Positions 18,058 through 26,779 of a stretch of 64,000 nt of DNA are shown here, in pieces. A program made the translations under genes and the position numbers. This DNA comes from Bacteroidota bacterium (GTDB lineage: Bacteria > Bacteroidota > Ignavibacteria > SZUA-365), in the NCBI GenBank assembly GCA_003246455.1, contig QKAF01000009.1, forward strand, positions 21,395-85,394. Reading direction: 5' to 3'. The notes beneath the pieces are model-generated. The model did not search any database, was not told the origin of the DNA, and saw only the letters and a program-made list of their open reading frames with translations. The first letter of the stretch is position 1. Each line of letters starts with the position of its first letter.

Positions 18058-18097
18058 AAGTACATGCAAGTTTTTTCCGGCTTGCATGTACTTTTTT
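18058..18097 (+). terminator. Intrinsic terminator or attenuator before the patatin-like gene
   Basis: AAGTACATGCAAG at 18058-18070, a T-rich 10-base loop and CTTGCATGTACTT at 18081-18093 form a perfect 13-bp stem followed by more T residues (six in all with the stem's own). It ends about 20 bp before the ATG of the patatin-like gene, so it either terminates the upstream operon or acts in the leader of the patatin gene. Confidence 0.75.
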
Positions 18098-18116
18098 ATG
18101 GCCGTAATTTTTCAGG

Positions 18117-20843
18117 ATGTTTCGCATCTCACCTCTCTTCATCGTGCTGCTTTTTCCTGTCTTGTCTGCCGGGGCCCTGCACGCACAGGACACCGCCGGA
18201 GACACGGCGGAGAAGTCGTTTCGCGTCAGCGTGCCTGCCACCCTCGTGGCAGTGCCGGGCACGGGCGGAAGCGAACGCATGCCGTGGCATCCTCGGCTCG
18301 GGCTGGTACTGAGCGGCGGAGGTTCGCGCGGCCTGGCGCAGATCGGCGTGCTTCGCGCGCTCGAGGAAGCGGGCATCCGTCCGGATTTCATCGTCGGCAC
18401 CAGTGTCGGGAGCATCGTCGGGGGACTCTATGCGAGCGGATATAACGCCCGGCGGCTCGAGCAGGCGGTTCGACGCATCGACTGGAAAACCGTGCTCCGG
18501 CTCAGTGACGAGGCCGACCGCACGCACATCGCCGTCGATCAGAAACCTCTCTCCGATCGATCCATACTGACGCTGCGCTTCGACGGCCTCCAGCCCGTCC
18601 TGCCGCAGTCGGTATCGAACGGACAGCGGCTGACCAATCTGCTCAATGAACTCGCGCTCCAGGGGATATACCACGAAGAGAATTTCGACAGTCTCGCCAT
18701 ACCGTTCCGCGCGGTCGCAACCGATCTTTATACAGGGAAACGCGTCGTCCTCGCCGGCGGAAGCCTGGCAGAATCAATGCGAGCCAGCTCCACGCTGCCG
18801 GTCATGTATGCCGCTGTTGCCCGCGACTCCATGCTGCTCGTCGACGGAGGACTCCTTGCGAATATTCCGGCAGACGTCGCGGTTGCCGCGGGGTGCGACA
18901 TCATCGTTGCGGTGAATACGACGAGCCCGCTTCGCAGGAAGGGAGAACTGAACAGCGCCCTCGAGACCATCGACCAGATTTTCAACGTCATCATGGTTCC
19001 GCAGGCAGCGCCGCAGCTCGCCCTGTCCGATATCGTCATCACGCCCGACCTGAGCAACATGATCGGGACGGATTTCGACGCCATCGACACCTTGATCGCG
19101 CTCGGATACGCGGCCGGTCACGACGCCGCCATCCAGCTGAGGCGCCGCCTCCTCGACGCGTCGATAAGCCGAATGGCGCGTCCCTCCGTCGTCGCCCCGT
19201 CCTACGAGGTCCGCTGCGAGCTCCCCGCGGTGGCGGACGATCCGTGGTTCGGCCGGCCGCATGACCTCGACGAGGTGTACCGAAAGGCCATCCTGCTCGC
19301 CGAAGACGAGCGATACACGAAAATCGACGTCATCATCGCCGACGGAAGCGCGGAGATCGTCGCGGATCAGGCCCCGCTGCTGAAAGCCGTGAAGGTCATG
19401 GGCAGCTCCCTGCTATCGGATGCGGAACTGGCGGGGATCGAGTCGCGCTGGGCGGGACAGCCGATCTACGCAAAACTCGAGCGCGATATCCGGGAATACA
19501 TCCTCGAAGACTACCGCAACCGCGGGTATTCGCTGGCGGACATCGACTCCGTACGCATCGACCGCGACGGCATCGTGCGCGTATGGGTCGACGAGGGCGT
19601 GATCAGCCGCATTTCCGTGAGCGGCAACAGCAGGACGAACCGGGTGGTCATTCTCCGGGAAATCCCGCTGCGCGAGGGCGAGATATTCCGCATGTCGCGA
19701 ATGAAACAGGGCATGGAAAACCTTCTCGCGCTGAACCTCTTCCACCACGTTTCCTACGATATCCGGACGGAAAGCGGTCAGACGCAGCTCATCGTCCGCG
19801 TCGTCGAGCGTCCGTCGCAGGAACTGCAGACCGGTCTCCTCGTCGACAATGAACGAAACGCACAGATCGGGCTTCTCCTGCGCGATGCGAATTTCCTCGG
19901 CACCGGGACGGAAATCGCCGGATCGTTCTTCAGCGGACAGAGCAACCGCGAGTACGTCCTCCGCTACAGCACGAACCGCATGTTCTACACTCCGTTCAGT
20001 GCGCGTCTCGAAGGGTATTTCGGATTTCGGGATTACAATAACTTCGAAGACGTTCCCAATCTCCCCGCGGACCGTTTCGAGCGCGAGATCACCTACGTCT
20101 ACCGGAACGTGGCATACGGCGCCGCCGCTTCTTTCGGCCTGTACGTGCAGCGTTTCGGGAATCTCCTCGGAACCATCCGGTACGAACAGCAGCGCATCCG
20201 CACCGATCAGATCCGCCGCCTCGACGCGGAACCCATCAATGAAGATCACCGGCTCGTCGATCTCTCGCTCTCGACCACGATCGACACGCAGGATCGTTTC
20301 CCGTATCCCACGCAGGGCCTGCTGTTCGAGGCGGAATACAGCTCGGCGCAGACAGCCCTCGGCAGCGAGGTCGCCTTCACGCGGCTTTCGGTCGGCTACG
20401 ATCTCTACATTCCACTGATTGAAGAAACGGTCGTGCTTCATCCGCGTTTCATGTTCGGCTACGGCGACAAGACCATGCCCCGAAGCGAGGAGTTCCGCCT
20501 GGGCGGACTGCCGTCGTTCATCGGCATGCGGGAAAACGAATTCAACGGCAGGCAGATTGCGCTCGGAGGCGCGGAAATCCGATACACCCTCCCGATCCGC
20601 ATCCTGTTCGACAGCTATCTCTCGCTGCGGTACGATCTCGGCCGCACATGGGAAAACCCGGAATTGATCAAGCTCGAAGATCTCCGCCACGGGGTCGGTC
20701 TGCAGCTGGGACTCGACACCCCGATCGGTCCGGCGGATTTCGCCATCGGCAAAAGCTTCTACCTGCTGCGGAACAACCCCGACACCCCGGTGCGCTGGGG
20801 ACCGACGAATCTCTACTTCTCCATCGGGGTCCGGCTCAGGTAA
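18117..20843 (+). CDS. Patatin-like phospholipase fused to POTRA/BamA-type outer-membrane barrel (PlpD-like, type Vd)
   Basis: This 908-residue protein has a signal peptide (about 1-24), then a patatin domain at about 60-350. The patatin domain has the oxyanion loop LVLSGGGSRGLAQIGVLRAL, the nucleophile elbow GTSVGS (Ser in GXSXG) and the catalytic Asp in VDGGLLANIPADVA. A POTRA-like region follows at about 420-570 (RISVSGNSRTNRVVILREIP). A BamA/Omp85-type 16-strand barrel (about 580-908) includes the FRLGGLPSFIGMRENEF segment and ends YFSIGVRLR. This matches type Vd autotransporters, in which the lipase is displayed or released through its own barrel. It is probably transcribed alone, from after the terminator at 18058. 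Confidence 0.9.
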   Translation: MFRISPLFIVLLFPVLSAGALHAQDTAGDTAEKSFRVSVPATLVAVPGTGGSERMPWHPRLGLVLSGGGSRGLAQIGVLRALEEAGIRPDFIVGTSVGSIVGGLYASGYNARRLEQAVRRIDWKTVLRLSDEADRTHIAVDQKPLSDRSILTLRFDGLQPVLPQSVSNGQRLTNLLNELALQGIYHEENFDSLAIPFRAVATDLYTGKRVVLAGGSLAESMRASSTLPVMYAAVARDSMLLVDGGLLANIPADVAVAAGCDIIVAVNTTSPLRRKGELNSALETIDQIFNVIMVPQAAPQLALSDIVITPDLSNMIGTDFDAIDTLIALGYAAGHDAAIQLRRRLLDASISRMARPSVVAPSYEVRCELPAVADDPWFGRPHDLDEVYRKAILLAEDERYTKIDVIIADGSAEIVADQAPLLKAVKVMGSSLLSDAELAGIESRWAGQPIYAKLERDIREYILEDYRNRGYSLADIDSVRIDRDGIVRVWVDEGVISRISVSGNSRTNRVVILREIPLREGEIFRMSRMKQGMENLLALNLFHHVSYDIRTESGQTQLIVRVVERPSQELQTGLLVDNERNAQIGLLLRDANFLGTGTEIAGSFFSGQSNREYVLRYSTNRMFYTPFSARLEGYFGFRDYNNFEDVPNLPADRFEREITYVYRNVAYGAAASFGLYVQRFGNLLGTIRYEQQRIRTDQIRRLDAEPINEDHRLVDLSLSTTIDTQDRFPYPTQGLLFEAEYSSAQTALGSEVAFTRLSVGYDLYIPLIEETVVLHPRFMFGYGDKTMPRSEEFRLGGLPSFIGMRENEFNGRQIALGGAEIRYTLPIRILFDSYLSLRYDLGRTWENPELIKLEDLRHGVGLQLGLDTPIGPADFAIGKSFYLLRNNPDTPVRWGPTNLYFSIGVRLR

Positions 20844-20865
20844 TGGCGTATTTCGGAGTATCAAA

Positions 20866-20899
20866 AAAGAAGGGCGGATGCTTGAATCCGCCCTTCTTT
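20866..20899. terminator. Bidirectional terminator between the patatin-like gene and pepA
   Basis: AAAGAAGGGCGGAT at 20866-20879, a 6-base loop and ATCCGCCCTTCTTT at 20886-20899 form a perfect 14-bp stem with A-run and T-run flanks. It serves the converging patatin-like gene (plus) and leucyl aminopeptidase gene (minus). Confidence 0.85.
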
Positions 20900-20943
20900 C
20901 ATTTCGTGCTGTGCTGCGAGGGATTGCGGCCGGGCCCGTTCCG

Positions 20944-22452
20944 TCAGGCCTCCTGTCCGCGGAGAAACGCGGTCAGGAGCCGCACGCCGACACCCGTCCC
21001 GCCCTTCGGCTGGTAATCGCTGGCGGATTCGAGCATCGCGGTTCCCGCAATGTCGAGATGCACCCAGGGATATTCCCCGACGAAATGCTGGAGAAACGCC
21101 GCCGCGGTGATGGCGCCGCCCCATCTACCCCCGAGGTTGGCGAGATCCGCGACGTCGCTTTTGAGCATCTTTTTGTATTCCTCGTAGAGCGGCAGTTCCC
21201 ACACCCTTTCGAACGTCGTGCTTCCCGCCTCGCGGATGTCGGCTTTCAGATCGTCGTCATTTCCCATCATGCCCGTGGCATGCGAAGCCAGCGCAACCAC
21301 GACGGCGCCGGTCAGCGTCGCGACATCGATGATGGCGGCAGGTTTGAATCGCTGTGCATACACCAGCGCATCAGCGAGGATCAGCCGTCCTTCCGCGTCG
21401 GTGTTCTTCACCTCGACTGTCGTCCCGTCGGAGATCGTGATGATGTCACCGGGCCGGTACGCGGCTCCTCCTGTCATGTTGTCTGTCACCGGGATCAGCG
21501 CGACGAGCCGAATCGGAAGCTTCAGCTTTGCGACGGCGTACATCGTCCCGAGGACCGCGGCGGCACCGCTCATGTCCATCTTCATCTCGTCCATGCTTGC
21601 GGCGGGCTTCAGGCACAGGCCGCCGGAATCGAAGGTCACCCCTTTGCCGACGAGCACGAACGGCGGAAGCCGTCGTTTCTTGTCGTTATATTCCATGACG
21701 ATGAAGCGCGGTTCGCGGCTGCTGCCCTGATTGACGGCGAGGAGCCCGCCCATTTTGTTGGCCTGGATTTCCTTTTTATTGAGCACGACGGTCTTGATCA
21801 TGAATTTCTTGCCGAGCGCCACGGCTTCTTTCGTCAGCGCATCCGTATCCATGACGTTCGCGGGGGCATTCGACAGGTTCCGTGCGAACTCGACCGCTTC
21901 GACGATGACGGTCGCGTCCTGAATGGCTGTCTTCAGACGGCTCTGGTACCCTTCATCGGCCGTGGTAATCTTGAATTCCTTCGCTTTCCCCTTCTTGCTG
22001 TCCGGCTTTTCCTTTTTGAATGCATCGTATTTGTACATCGCAAGCGACGCCCCTTCGAGCATCGCGACCACGGTGTCTTCGAACGATACGGGAAGGATTT
22101 TCTTGACGATCTCCTCGAGCGGGCAGTAGAGTGCGATCGCCGTGGCGACGTAGCCTTCCGTCAGTTTGATCGCCTGCGCAAACGCGCGCCGCACGCGCTC
22201 GACCCCCATGTCGTCCGCTTCGCCGAGACCGGTCAGGATGAAGCGCCCGTCCGGCGTGGCGAGCGCGACGGTTTCATCGGCTTTCCCGGTGAAATCCCCG
22301 TTCTCCCGCAACCCGGTGATCAGCGTTTTCAGCCCGGGGCAGATCTGATTCAAGGTCTTCTGAAACAGGGCTTTATCGCCGGGAAACGGAATAATGTAGA
22401 CGTCCGCGGCAACGCGATCCGGGGTTCCGTAGTGGCCGGTACATTTCAGCAT
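20944..22452 (-). CDS. pepA: Leucyl aminopeptidase (M17 family)
   Basis: This 502-residue cytosolic metallo-exopeptidase removes N-terminal residues from peptides. The C-terminal catalytic half has the M17 metal-binding signatures: VGKGVTFDSGGLCLKPAASM at about 265-284 and the NTDAEGRLILADALVY hallmark at about 348-363. LGRWGGAITAAAFLQHFV-type sequence is near the end. The length fits the family. Start ATG 22452 has a strong AGAGGAGGA Shine-Dalgarno. The bidirectional terminator at 20866 lies downstream. Confidence 0.94.
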   Translation of the reverse strand: MLKCTGHYGTPDRVAADVYIIPFPGDKALFQKTLNQICPGLKTLITGLRENGDFTGKADETVALATPDGRFILTGLGEADDMGVERVRRAFAQAIKLTEGYVATAIALYCPLEEIVKKILPVSFEDTVVAMLEGASLAMYKYDAFKKEKPDSKKGKAKEFKITTADEGYQSRLKTAIQDATVIVEAVEFARNLSNAPANVMDTDALTKEAVALGKKFMIKTVVLNKKEIQANKMGGLLAVNQGSSREPRFIVMEYNDKKRRLPPFVLVGKGVTFDSGGLCLKPAASMDEMKMDMSGAAAVLGTMYAVAKLKLPIRLVALIPVTDNMTGGAAYRPGDIITISDGTTVEVKNTDAEGRLILADALVYAQRFKPAAIIDVATLTGAVVVALASHATGMMGNDDDLKADIREAGSTTFERVWELPLYEEYKKMLKSDVADLANLGGRWGGAITAAAFLQHFVGEYPWVHLDIAGTAMLESASDYQPKGGTGVGVRLLTAFLRGQEA

Positions 22453-22569
22453 TCAATTCCTCCTCTGCGGTGTGAACGCTCCTGATTCGGGGCATGCTTC
22501 AGCCCGGTCCGGAACGCAGCGAAAATGCGGGTTGGGAGAATGGTAAAGGAAAAAGGGAAAACAAACAAA

Positions 22570-23286
22570 TTACTTCGGATTCGAGGGTCGAATATCGATC
22601 TCGCTCAGAAGGGCCCGGCGCGAGGCGCGGAGCAGATCGATAATCGTCTGGGCGACATCCTCGGAGGCAAGTATCTTACTGCGGTCAGGGGACATCGGCG
22701 TATCGTCGAAAAAACGGGTGTCGGTCGAACCGGGAAACACCGAGGCGACACGGACATTCCTGTCGCGCACCTCGAGCATGAGCGACTGCGCGAGCCCGCG
22801 AACGGCAAATTTGCTCGCAGAATACGCGGTTCCGCCCGCGAAGCCGTTTTTCCCGGCTAGCGAAGACACGATGATCACATCGCCGCCGCCCTTTTCGATC
22901 ATCGAGGGAACGGTATGCCGCAGCGTCAGCCAGACCCCGCGAACATTCGTCGCGATGACCGCGTCGAATTCCGCCGTCGACATGTCGACGAACGGTTTGA
23001 TCGTACCGAAGCCGGCATTGGCAATGACAATATCAGGCATGCCGACGGTCTCCGCGGCTTTTTCCAGGACCCGGAGGACCTGCGGTTCATCCGCCACATC
23101 CGCGGCGGCGAGGAGGAGTTTCCCGGGCAGTCCCGCGGCCGCCTCGCGCAGTTCGTTCAGGCGTTCTTCGCCGCGGGCGCTCGCGATGACGGACGCACCT
23201 TCGCGAAGCAGCAGCAGTACCAGCGCGCGGCCGATGCCGCTGCTGGCTCCGGTGACCAGGGCGACCTTCCCGTTGAAAACGCTCAC
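22570..23286 (-). CDS. SDR-family oxidoreductase, second SDR of the pterin operon
   Basis: This 238-residue classical short-chain dehydrogenase has the nucleotide-binding TGASSGIGRAL at about 11-21, an NAG motif (IANAGFG), catalytic Ser in VSSLAG and the YSASK (YxxxK) pair. It ends with a SEIDIRPSN tail. The GTG start at 23286 overlaps the stop of the preceding SDR (GTGA), so the two are coupled. By position it may complete a reduced-pterin pathway (reducing 6-pyruvoyl-tetrahydropterin or a related step), but sequence alone does not show its substrate. A fatty-acyl or sugar substrate is equally possible. Confidence 0.8.
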   Translation of the reverse strand: MSVFNGKVALVTGASSGIGRALVLLLLREGASVIASARGEERLNELREAAAGLPGKLLLAAADVADEPQVLRVLEKAAETVGMPDIVIANAGFGTIKPFVDMSTAEFDAVIATNVRGVWLTLRHTVPSMIEKGGGDVIIVSSLAGKNGFAGGTAYSASKFAVRGLAQSLMLEVRDRNVRVASVFPGSTDTRFFDDTPMSPDRSKILASEDVAQTIIDLLRASRRALLSEIDIRPSNPK

Positions 23287-24008
23287 AGGGCGCCCCCAAT
23301 CGGCTGCAGCACGATTTCCTCGACCATTACCGAGGATGGGGTCTTGCATGCAGTCAGAATCGTCTCCGCGACATCGTCCGGGTGCATCATCCGTTCCGCA
23401 TGCTTGTCCCGCACGGGATCAGGCCAGATCGGGGTATTGGTCGCGCCCGGGTGGACGTTGATGACGCGGACACCCGCCTTGCGGACTTCCAGCCGCAGGC
23501 AGTCTGCCATCCACTTGAGGCCGCCTTTCGTGGCGGCGTATATACTGCTGTTCGCGAACACCTGGCGGGCGGCCATGGAGTTGATCATGACGACCGTGCC
23601 GCCTCCCCGTTCGATCATCGACGGGAGCACCGCACGTGAACAGAGAAAAGGTCCCCGAAGATTCACCGATGTGAGCTGATCGAATTCCTCGATGCTCGTT
23701 TCGAGAAAGGGCTTGAACACCGTGACGCCGGCGTTGTTGATCAGGACGTCGATCGGTCCGCAGAGCTCCGCGATTCGCGAGGTGACGGCGGCGACTTCGT
23801 TCGCGTCACTGACATCGCAGGGGATCGCGCGCACGCCGCTGCCGAGTTCGGCCGCGACCGTATCGATGCGCGCGGCGCTGCGGCCGCTGAGCACGACCTG
23901 TGCGCCTTCACGCACGAACGCCGCGGCTATGGCCTTGCCGATCCCCGTTCCCCCGCCCGTGATCCAGACGGTTTTTCCTTCGAATGCCTTCGGTCCCTCG
24001 GCTGCCAT
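23283..24008 (-). CDS. Sepiapterin reductase-like SDR
   Basis: This 241-residue classical SDR has TGGGTGIGKAIAA (cofactor), NNAGVTVFKPF, catalytic SMAARQ and YAATK. Its C-terminal half (SSIYAATKGGLKW, HPGATNTPIW, VMVEEIVLQPIGG) resembles, from memory, the sepiapterin reductase of Chlorobium tepidum. Sepiapterin reductase makes tetrahydrobiopterin from 6-pyruvoyl-tetrahydropterin with NADPH. The context supports this: folE and a biopterin-type PTPS lie directly upstream. I chose the ATG at 24008; the longer frame has no family homology. The stop overlaps the next SDR start by 4 bp. Confidence 0.72.
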   Translation of the reverse strand: MAAEGPKAFEGKTVWITGGGTGIGKAIAAAFVREGAQVVLSGRSAARIDTVAAELGSGVRAIPCDVSDANEVAAVTSRIAELCGPIDVLINNAGVTVFKPFLETSIEEFDQLTSVNLRGPFLCSRAVLPSMIERGGGTVVMINSMAARQVFANSSIYAATKGGLKWMADCLRLEVRKAGVRVINVHPGATNTPIWPDPVRDKHAERMMHPDDVAETILTACKTPSSVMVEEIVLQPIGGAL

Positions 24009-24009
24009 A

Positions 24010-24693
24010 TCAGAATCCTGTGTTGATGAGACGGAGAAACTCCTCACGGGTTTTCGAATTCGCTTCGAATGCGCCGAGCATTTCACTGGTGGTGGCAACG
24101 GAATTCTGCTTCTGAACGCCGCGCATCATCATGCACATGTGGCGGCCTTCGCATACCACGGCCACGCCGAGCGGCTGCAGGGCGTGCTGCAGGGCGTCAG
24201 CGATCTGCTGCGTCATGCGCTCCTGCACCTGGAGCCGCCGCGAAAACACCTCGACGATACGCGGAAGCTTGCTGAGGCCGATGATTCTGCCCGCCGGGAT
24301 ATAGGCGATGTGACACCTGCCGAAAAACGGCAGCATGTGGTGTTCGCACAGGGAATAGAAATCGATGTCCTTGACGATCACCATCTCGTTGTAGTCTTCC
24401 TCGAAGACCGCGCCGTTGAGCACCTGGTCGATGTCCATGGTGTAGCCTTCCGTCAGGAAGCGGTAGGCTTTCGCGACACGGTACGGCGTCCGCAGCAGTC
24501 CTTCGCGATCGGGATTCTCCCCGATTTCACTGAGGATGTCGTGGATGTGCTGCTCGAACGCCGGTTCGCGGTCCTCCGGCAGGGCAACGGTCTGGCCCTG
24601 ATCCAGCTTCGGTGCTCTTCCCGCGCCGGTCGTGAATCCTTCGCCGGTTCCGGTATTCGAATCATGACTCTGCGAATGCGGATCGGATCTCAT
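24010..24693 (-). CDS. folE: GTP cyclohydrolase I
   Basis: This 227-residue enzyme converts GTP to 7,8-dihydroneopterin triphosphate, the entry point to folate and biopterin. It has the zinc-binding [18 protein letters not shown] at about 136-153 and [20 protein letters not shown] at about 159-178. The N-terminal ~50 residues are a Gly/Thr-rich extension. Its start overlaps the PTPS stop by 4 bp and the sepiapterin-reductase-like gene begins one base after its stop, so pterin genes are strictly coupled. Confidence 0.95.
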   Translation of the reverse strand: MRSDPHSQSHDSNTGTGEGFTTGAGRAPKLDQGQTVALPEDREPAFEQHIHDILSEIGENPDREGLLRTPYRVAKAYRFLTEGYTMDIDQVLNGAVFEEDYNEMVIVKDIDFYSLCEHHMLPFFGRCHIAYIPAGRIIGLSKLPRIVEVFSRRLQVQERMTQQIADALQHALQPLGVAVVCEGRHMCMMMRGVQKQNSVATTSEMLGAFEANSKTREEFLRLINTGF

Positions 24694-25100
24694 TCTTCAC
24701 CTCGATAGTCGACGAAATTTTTTTCGGTTTCATAAAGCCGCACCTGGTGCAGCCGTCCCTGGGGAATATGGTCGACGAGCTCCCGCCATATTTCGATGGC
24801 GATGTTCTCCGCGGTCGGAATGACGCCGCGGAGGAAATCGACGTCGACGTTCAGATTCCTGTGGTCGACTTTCGCGATGACCCGCTGGATGATGACGTTC
24901 TTGAGCTGCTTGAGATCGACGACATACCCGGTATCCGGATCCACATCTCCGGCGACGGTAATCTCGACATAATAGTTATGGCCGTGGCCGGCAGGATTGT
25001 TGCACTTGCCGAACACCTCCTCGTTCCGCTCCTCGCTCCAGGCAGGATTGAACAGCCGGTGGGCGGAAGAGAAGTGCTCGCGTCGTGTGACATACATCAT
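24690..25100 (-). CDS. ptpS: 6-pyruvoyl-tetrahydropterin synthase, CX5HGH (biopterin) type
   Basis: This 136-residue pterin synthase has zinc ligands in FSSAHRL and GHGH. The active-site motif [14 protein letters not shown] has five residues between Cys and HGH. That spacing is typical of true PTPS (dihydroneopterin triphosphate to 6-pyruvoyl-tetrahydropterin). QueD of the queuosine pathway has CX3HGH. The C-terminal [12 protein letters not shown] also matches the animal enzyme pattern. It heads the folE/SDR operon. Annotation as queD would be a common automatic error here. Confidence 0.85.
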   Translation of the reverse strand: MMYVTRREHFSSAHRLFNPAWSEERNEEVFGKCNNPAGHGHNYYVEITVAGDVDPDTGYVVDLKQLKNVIIQRVIAKVDHRNLNVDVDFLRGVIPTAENIAIEIWRELVDHIPQGRLHQVRLYETEKNFVDYRGEE

Positions 25101-25138
25101 GGGTGGATCATCCTCAGGATGGAATTAGGTGCGTGTGG

Positions 25139-25717
25139 TCAGAACAGATCCCTGAGCAGACTGCCGCGGGTGTCCCCGTCAATCGCGACCTCGGCCGAAC
25201 AGTGGTCGTGGCAGGCGCTGAGCCGCACCGGGACCGACGGGTTGGCGAACGCGGCGATCTGCGCGTCGGAAAATGCAAAGTGGATATAGAAAACATCTCC
25301 GGTGCAGAAGAGGGACTCGTCTTCGACATCGAAGCGTGCGGGGATGCGATCGTCGCCCACGAGCAGCGCAATGCAGCCGCGCGTGAGCCCCTGCATCCGT
25401 TTGATGGTATTGTCCACGTCCCGGTATTCCGGAATGCGCAGAATCAGCGTCGCGCTGAGTTCATTTTTACGCGGGATCAGCAGATTGAAGCAGCTGAGCT
25501 CGAGCGCGATCCTGTCCGGATGATCCGACTGATCGACGCGCAGCATCTCCTGCACCTGGAAGCGGACGGTTTCCCTGTTCTCGAAAATGACAACACAGGC
25601 GTCACTCAGCTCCATACGGCGCAGCTGCCGCAGTGCGTTCATGCGCATGCGGATCGCGGAGCGCTGCTGCTCGTAATCCTGGAGCGAAAGAATATCGGTG
25701 ACGGCGAGTGCTTCCAT
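25139..25717 (-). CDS. DUF3501 family protein
   Basis: This 192-residue protein resembles DUF3501: a YEQQRSAIRMRMNALRQLRR helix near the start, VIFENRETVRFQVQEMLRV at about 43-61, and ELSATLILRIPEY-type sequence. It ends with a Cys/His-containing tail (ACHDHCSAEVA). Family function is unknown; DUF3501 genes often sit beside rubrerythrin or redox genes. Here it lies 7 bp downstream of a peroxiredoxin Q gene and probably shares its transcript, which supports an oxidative-stress link. Confidence 0.75.
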   Translation of the reverse strand: MEALAVTDILSLQDYEQQRSAIRMRMNALRQLRRMELSDACVVIFENRETVRFQVQEMLRVDQSDHPDRIALELSCFNLLIPRKNELSATLILRIPEYRDVDNTIKRMQGLTRGCIALLVGDDRIPARFDVEDESLFCTGDVFYIHFAFSDAQIAAFANPSVPVRLSACHDHCSAEVAIDGDTRGSLLRDLF

Positions 25718-25724
25718 GCGGACG

Positions 25725-26186
25725 TCATCCTTCCTCGATGGCGGCCAGCACCTGGTCGACGTGCCCTTTCACCCGGACCTTGTTCCAGATGCGGCTCACG
25801 ACGCCCTTTTCATCGATCAGCACGGTCGTGCGCTCGATTCCCATATAGGTGCGGCCGTAGTTCTGTTTCTCCTTCCACACCCCGTACTTCTCCATCATCT
25901 CATGACTTTCGTCGGTGAGGAGTTCGAAGGGAAGTTCATACTTGTCGCGGAATTTTTCATGCGAAGCGATGCTGTCGGCGCTCACGCCGAGCAACACGGC
26001 GCCGGCGGCCTGGACGCGCGCCATGCTGTCGCGGAAATCGCACGCTTCCTGCGTACAGCCGGGGGTATTGTCCTTCGGATAGAAATAGAGGACGACTTTC
26101 TTCCCTGTGAAATCCTTGAGGGCGATCTTTCGGCCGCTCACCGACGGCAGCGAAAACGCGGGTGCCTTCTTGCCAGTTTCGAGCAT
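25725..26186 (-). CDS. bcp: Thioredoxin-dependent peroxiredoxin (Bcp/PrxQ)
   Basis: This 153-residue protein reduces hydrogen and organic peroxides. The active-site segment YPKDNTPGCTQEACDFRDS at about 37-55 carries the peroxidatic Cys and, five residues on, the resolving Cys of atypical 2-Cys PrxQ. ATG 26186 has a CAGGAGA Shine-Dalgarno. DUF3501 follows. Confidence 0.93.
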   Translation of the reverse strand: MLETGKKAPAFSLPSVSGRKIALKDFTGKKVVLYFYPKDNTPGCTQEACDFRDSMARVQAAGAVLLGVSADSIASHEKFRDKYELPFELLTDESHEMMEKYGVWKEKQNYGRTYMGIERTTVLIDEKGVVSRIWNKVRVKGHVDQVLAAIEEG

Positions 26187-26230
26187 GCAGTCTCCTGAAA
26201 CGTCTGTTGAGTGATACCCGGCTTCGCGGG

Positions 26231-26272
26231 ATGGAAAAAAGAGGAGGCCGCCCCGCGGGGGACAGCCTCCAT
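26231..26272 (-). terminator. Imperfect intrinsic terminator after the second peroxiredoxin
   Basis: On the minus strand GAGGCTGTCCCC pairs imperfectly with GGGGCGGCCTC and is followed by CTCTTTTTTCC. It lies just after the stop of the peroxiredoxin gene at 26287 and separates it from bcp. Confidence 0.6.
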
Positions 26273-26286
26273 TGTGTTTTACGTTG

Positions 26287-26757
26287 TCAGCCGAGCTTTT
26301 TCAGCTCTTCCTTGAGCGCCGCGTAATCCGGTTCGATGCCGGGCTTTTCCGCGATCCACTTGAAGCGGACGATACCGTCGGCGTCGAGAATGAACACCGA
26401 GCGCTGTGCGACGTCGTATCCCGTGACGCCTGCGAAATCCTTGAGCAGGATGTCATAGTTCTTGATTGTTTCGCGCGTGAAGTCCGACAGAAGGGGGAAC
26501 TCCAGGTTGTGGCGTCCGGCGAAGCCGCCGTTGGCGAACGGGGAGTCGACGCTGATGCCGACGACGTTGGCATTCAGTTCGTTGAATTCCGCCATGGAAT
26601 CGCGAAGCGAACACATCTCGCTGTCGCAGACGCCGGTGAAGGCGCCCGGGTAAAATGCGAGCACGGTGACGCGCCCTTTGAAATCATTAAGGGACTTTGC
26701 TTCTCTCTTGGTATCGAGAAGTGAAAAATCCGGTGCCGGGGATCCGATTTCGATCAT
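26287..26757 (-). CDS. Peroxiredoxin (AhpC/TSA family, AhpE-like)
   Basis: This 156-residue peroxiredoxin starts MIEIGSPAPDFSLLDTKREA. The peroxidatic segment FYPGAFTGVCDSEMCSLRDS at about 35-54 has the catalytic Cys in TGVC, plus a second Cys five residues on. Its mature-core sequence (GISVDSPFANGGFAGRHNLEFP) differs from the Bcp upstream, so the two are distinct peroxide scavengers rather than a duplication. The dodecin gene lies 22 bp upstream. Confidence 0.9.
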   Translation of the reverse strand: MIEIGSPAPDFSLLDTKREAKSLNDFKGRVTVLAFYPGAFTGVCDSEMCSLRDSMAEFNELNANVVGISVDSPFANGGFAGRHNLEFPLLSDFTRETIKNYDILLKDFAGVTGYDVAQRSVFILDADGIVRFKWIAEKPGIEPDYAALKEELKKLG

Positions 26758-26779
26758 GGTTGCTCCTGGGTGGAAGATA

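Noticed and set aside
24690..25100. Annotation of the pterin synthase as QueD (queuosine pathway)
   Set aside because: The active-site spacing is CX5HGH, and the gene sits with folE and a sepiapterin-reductase-like SDR, with no queC, queE or queF nearby.
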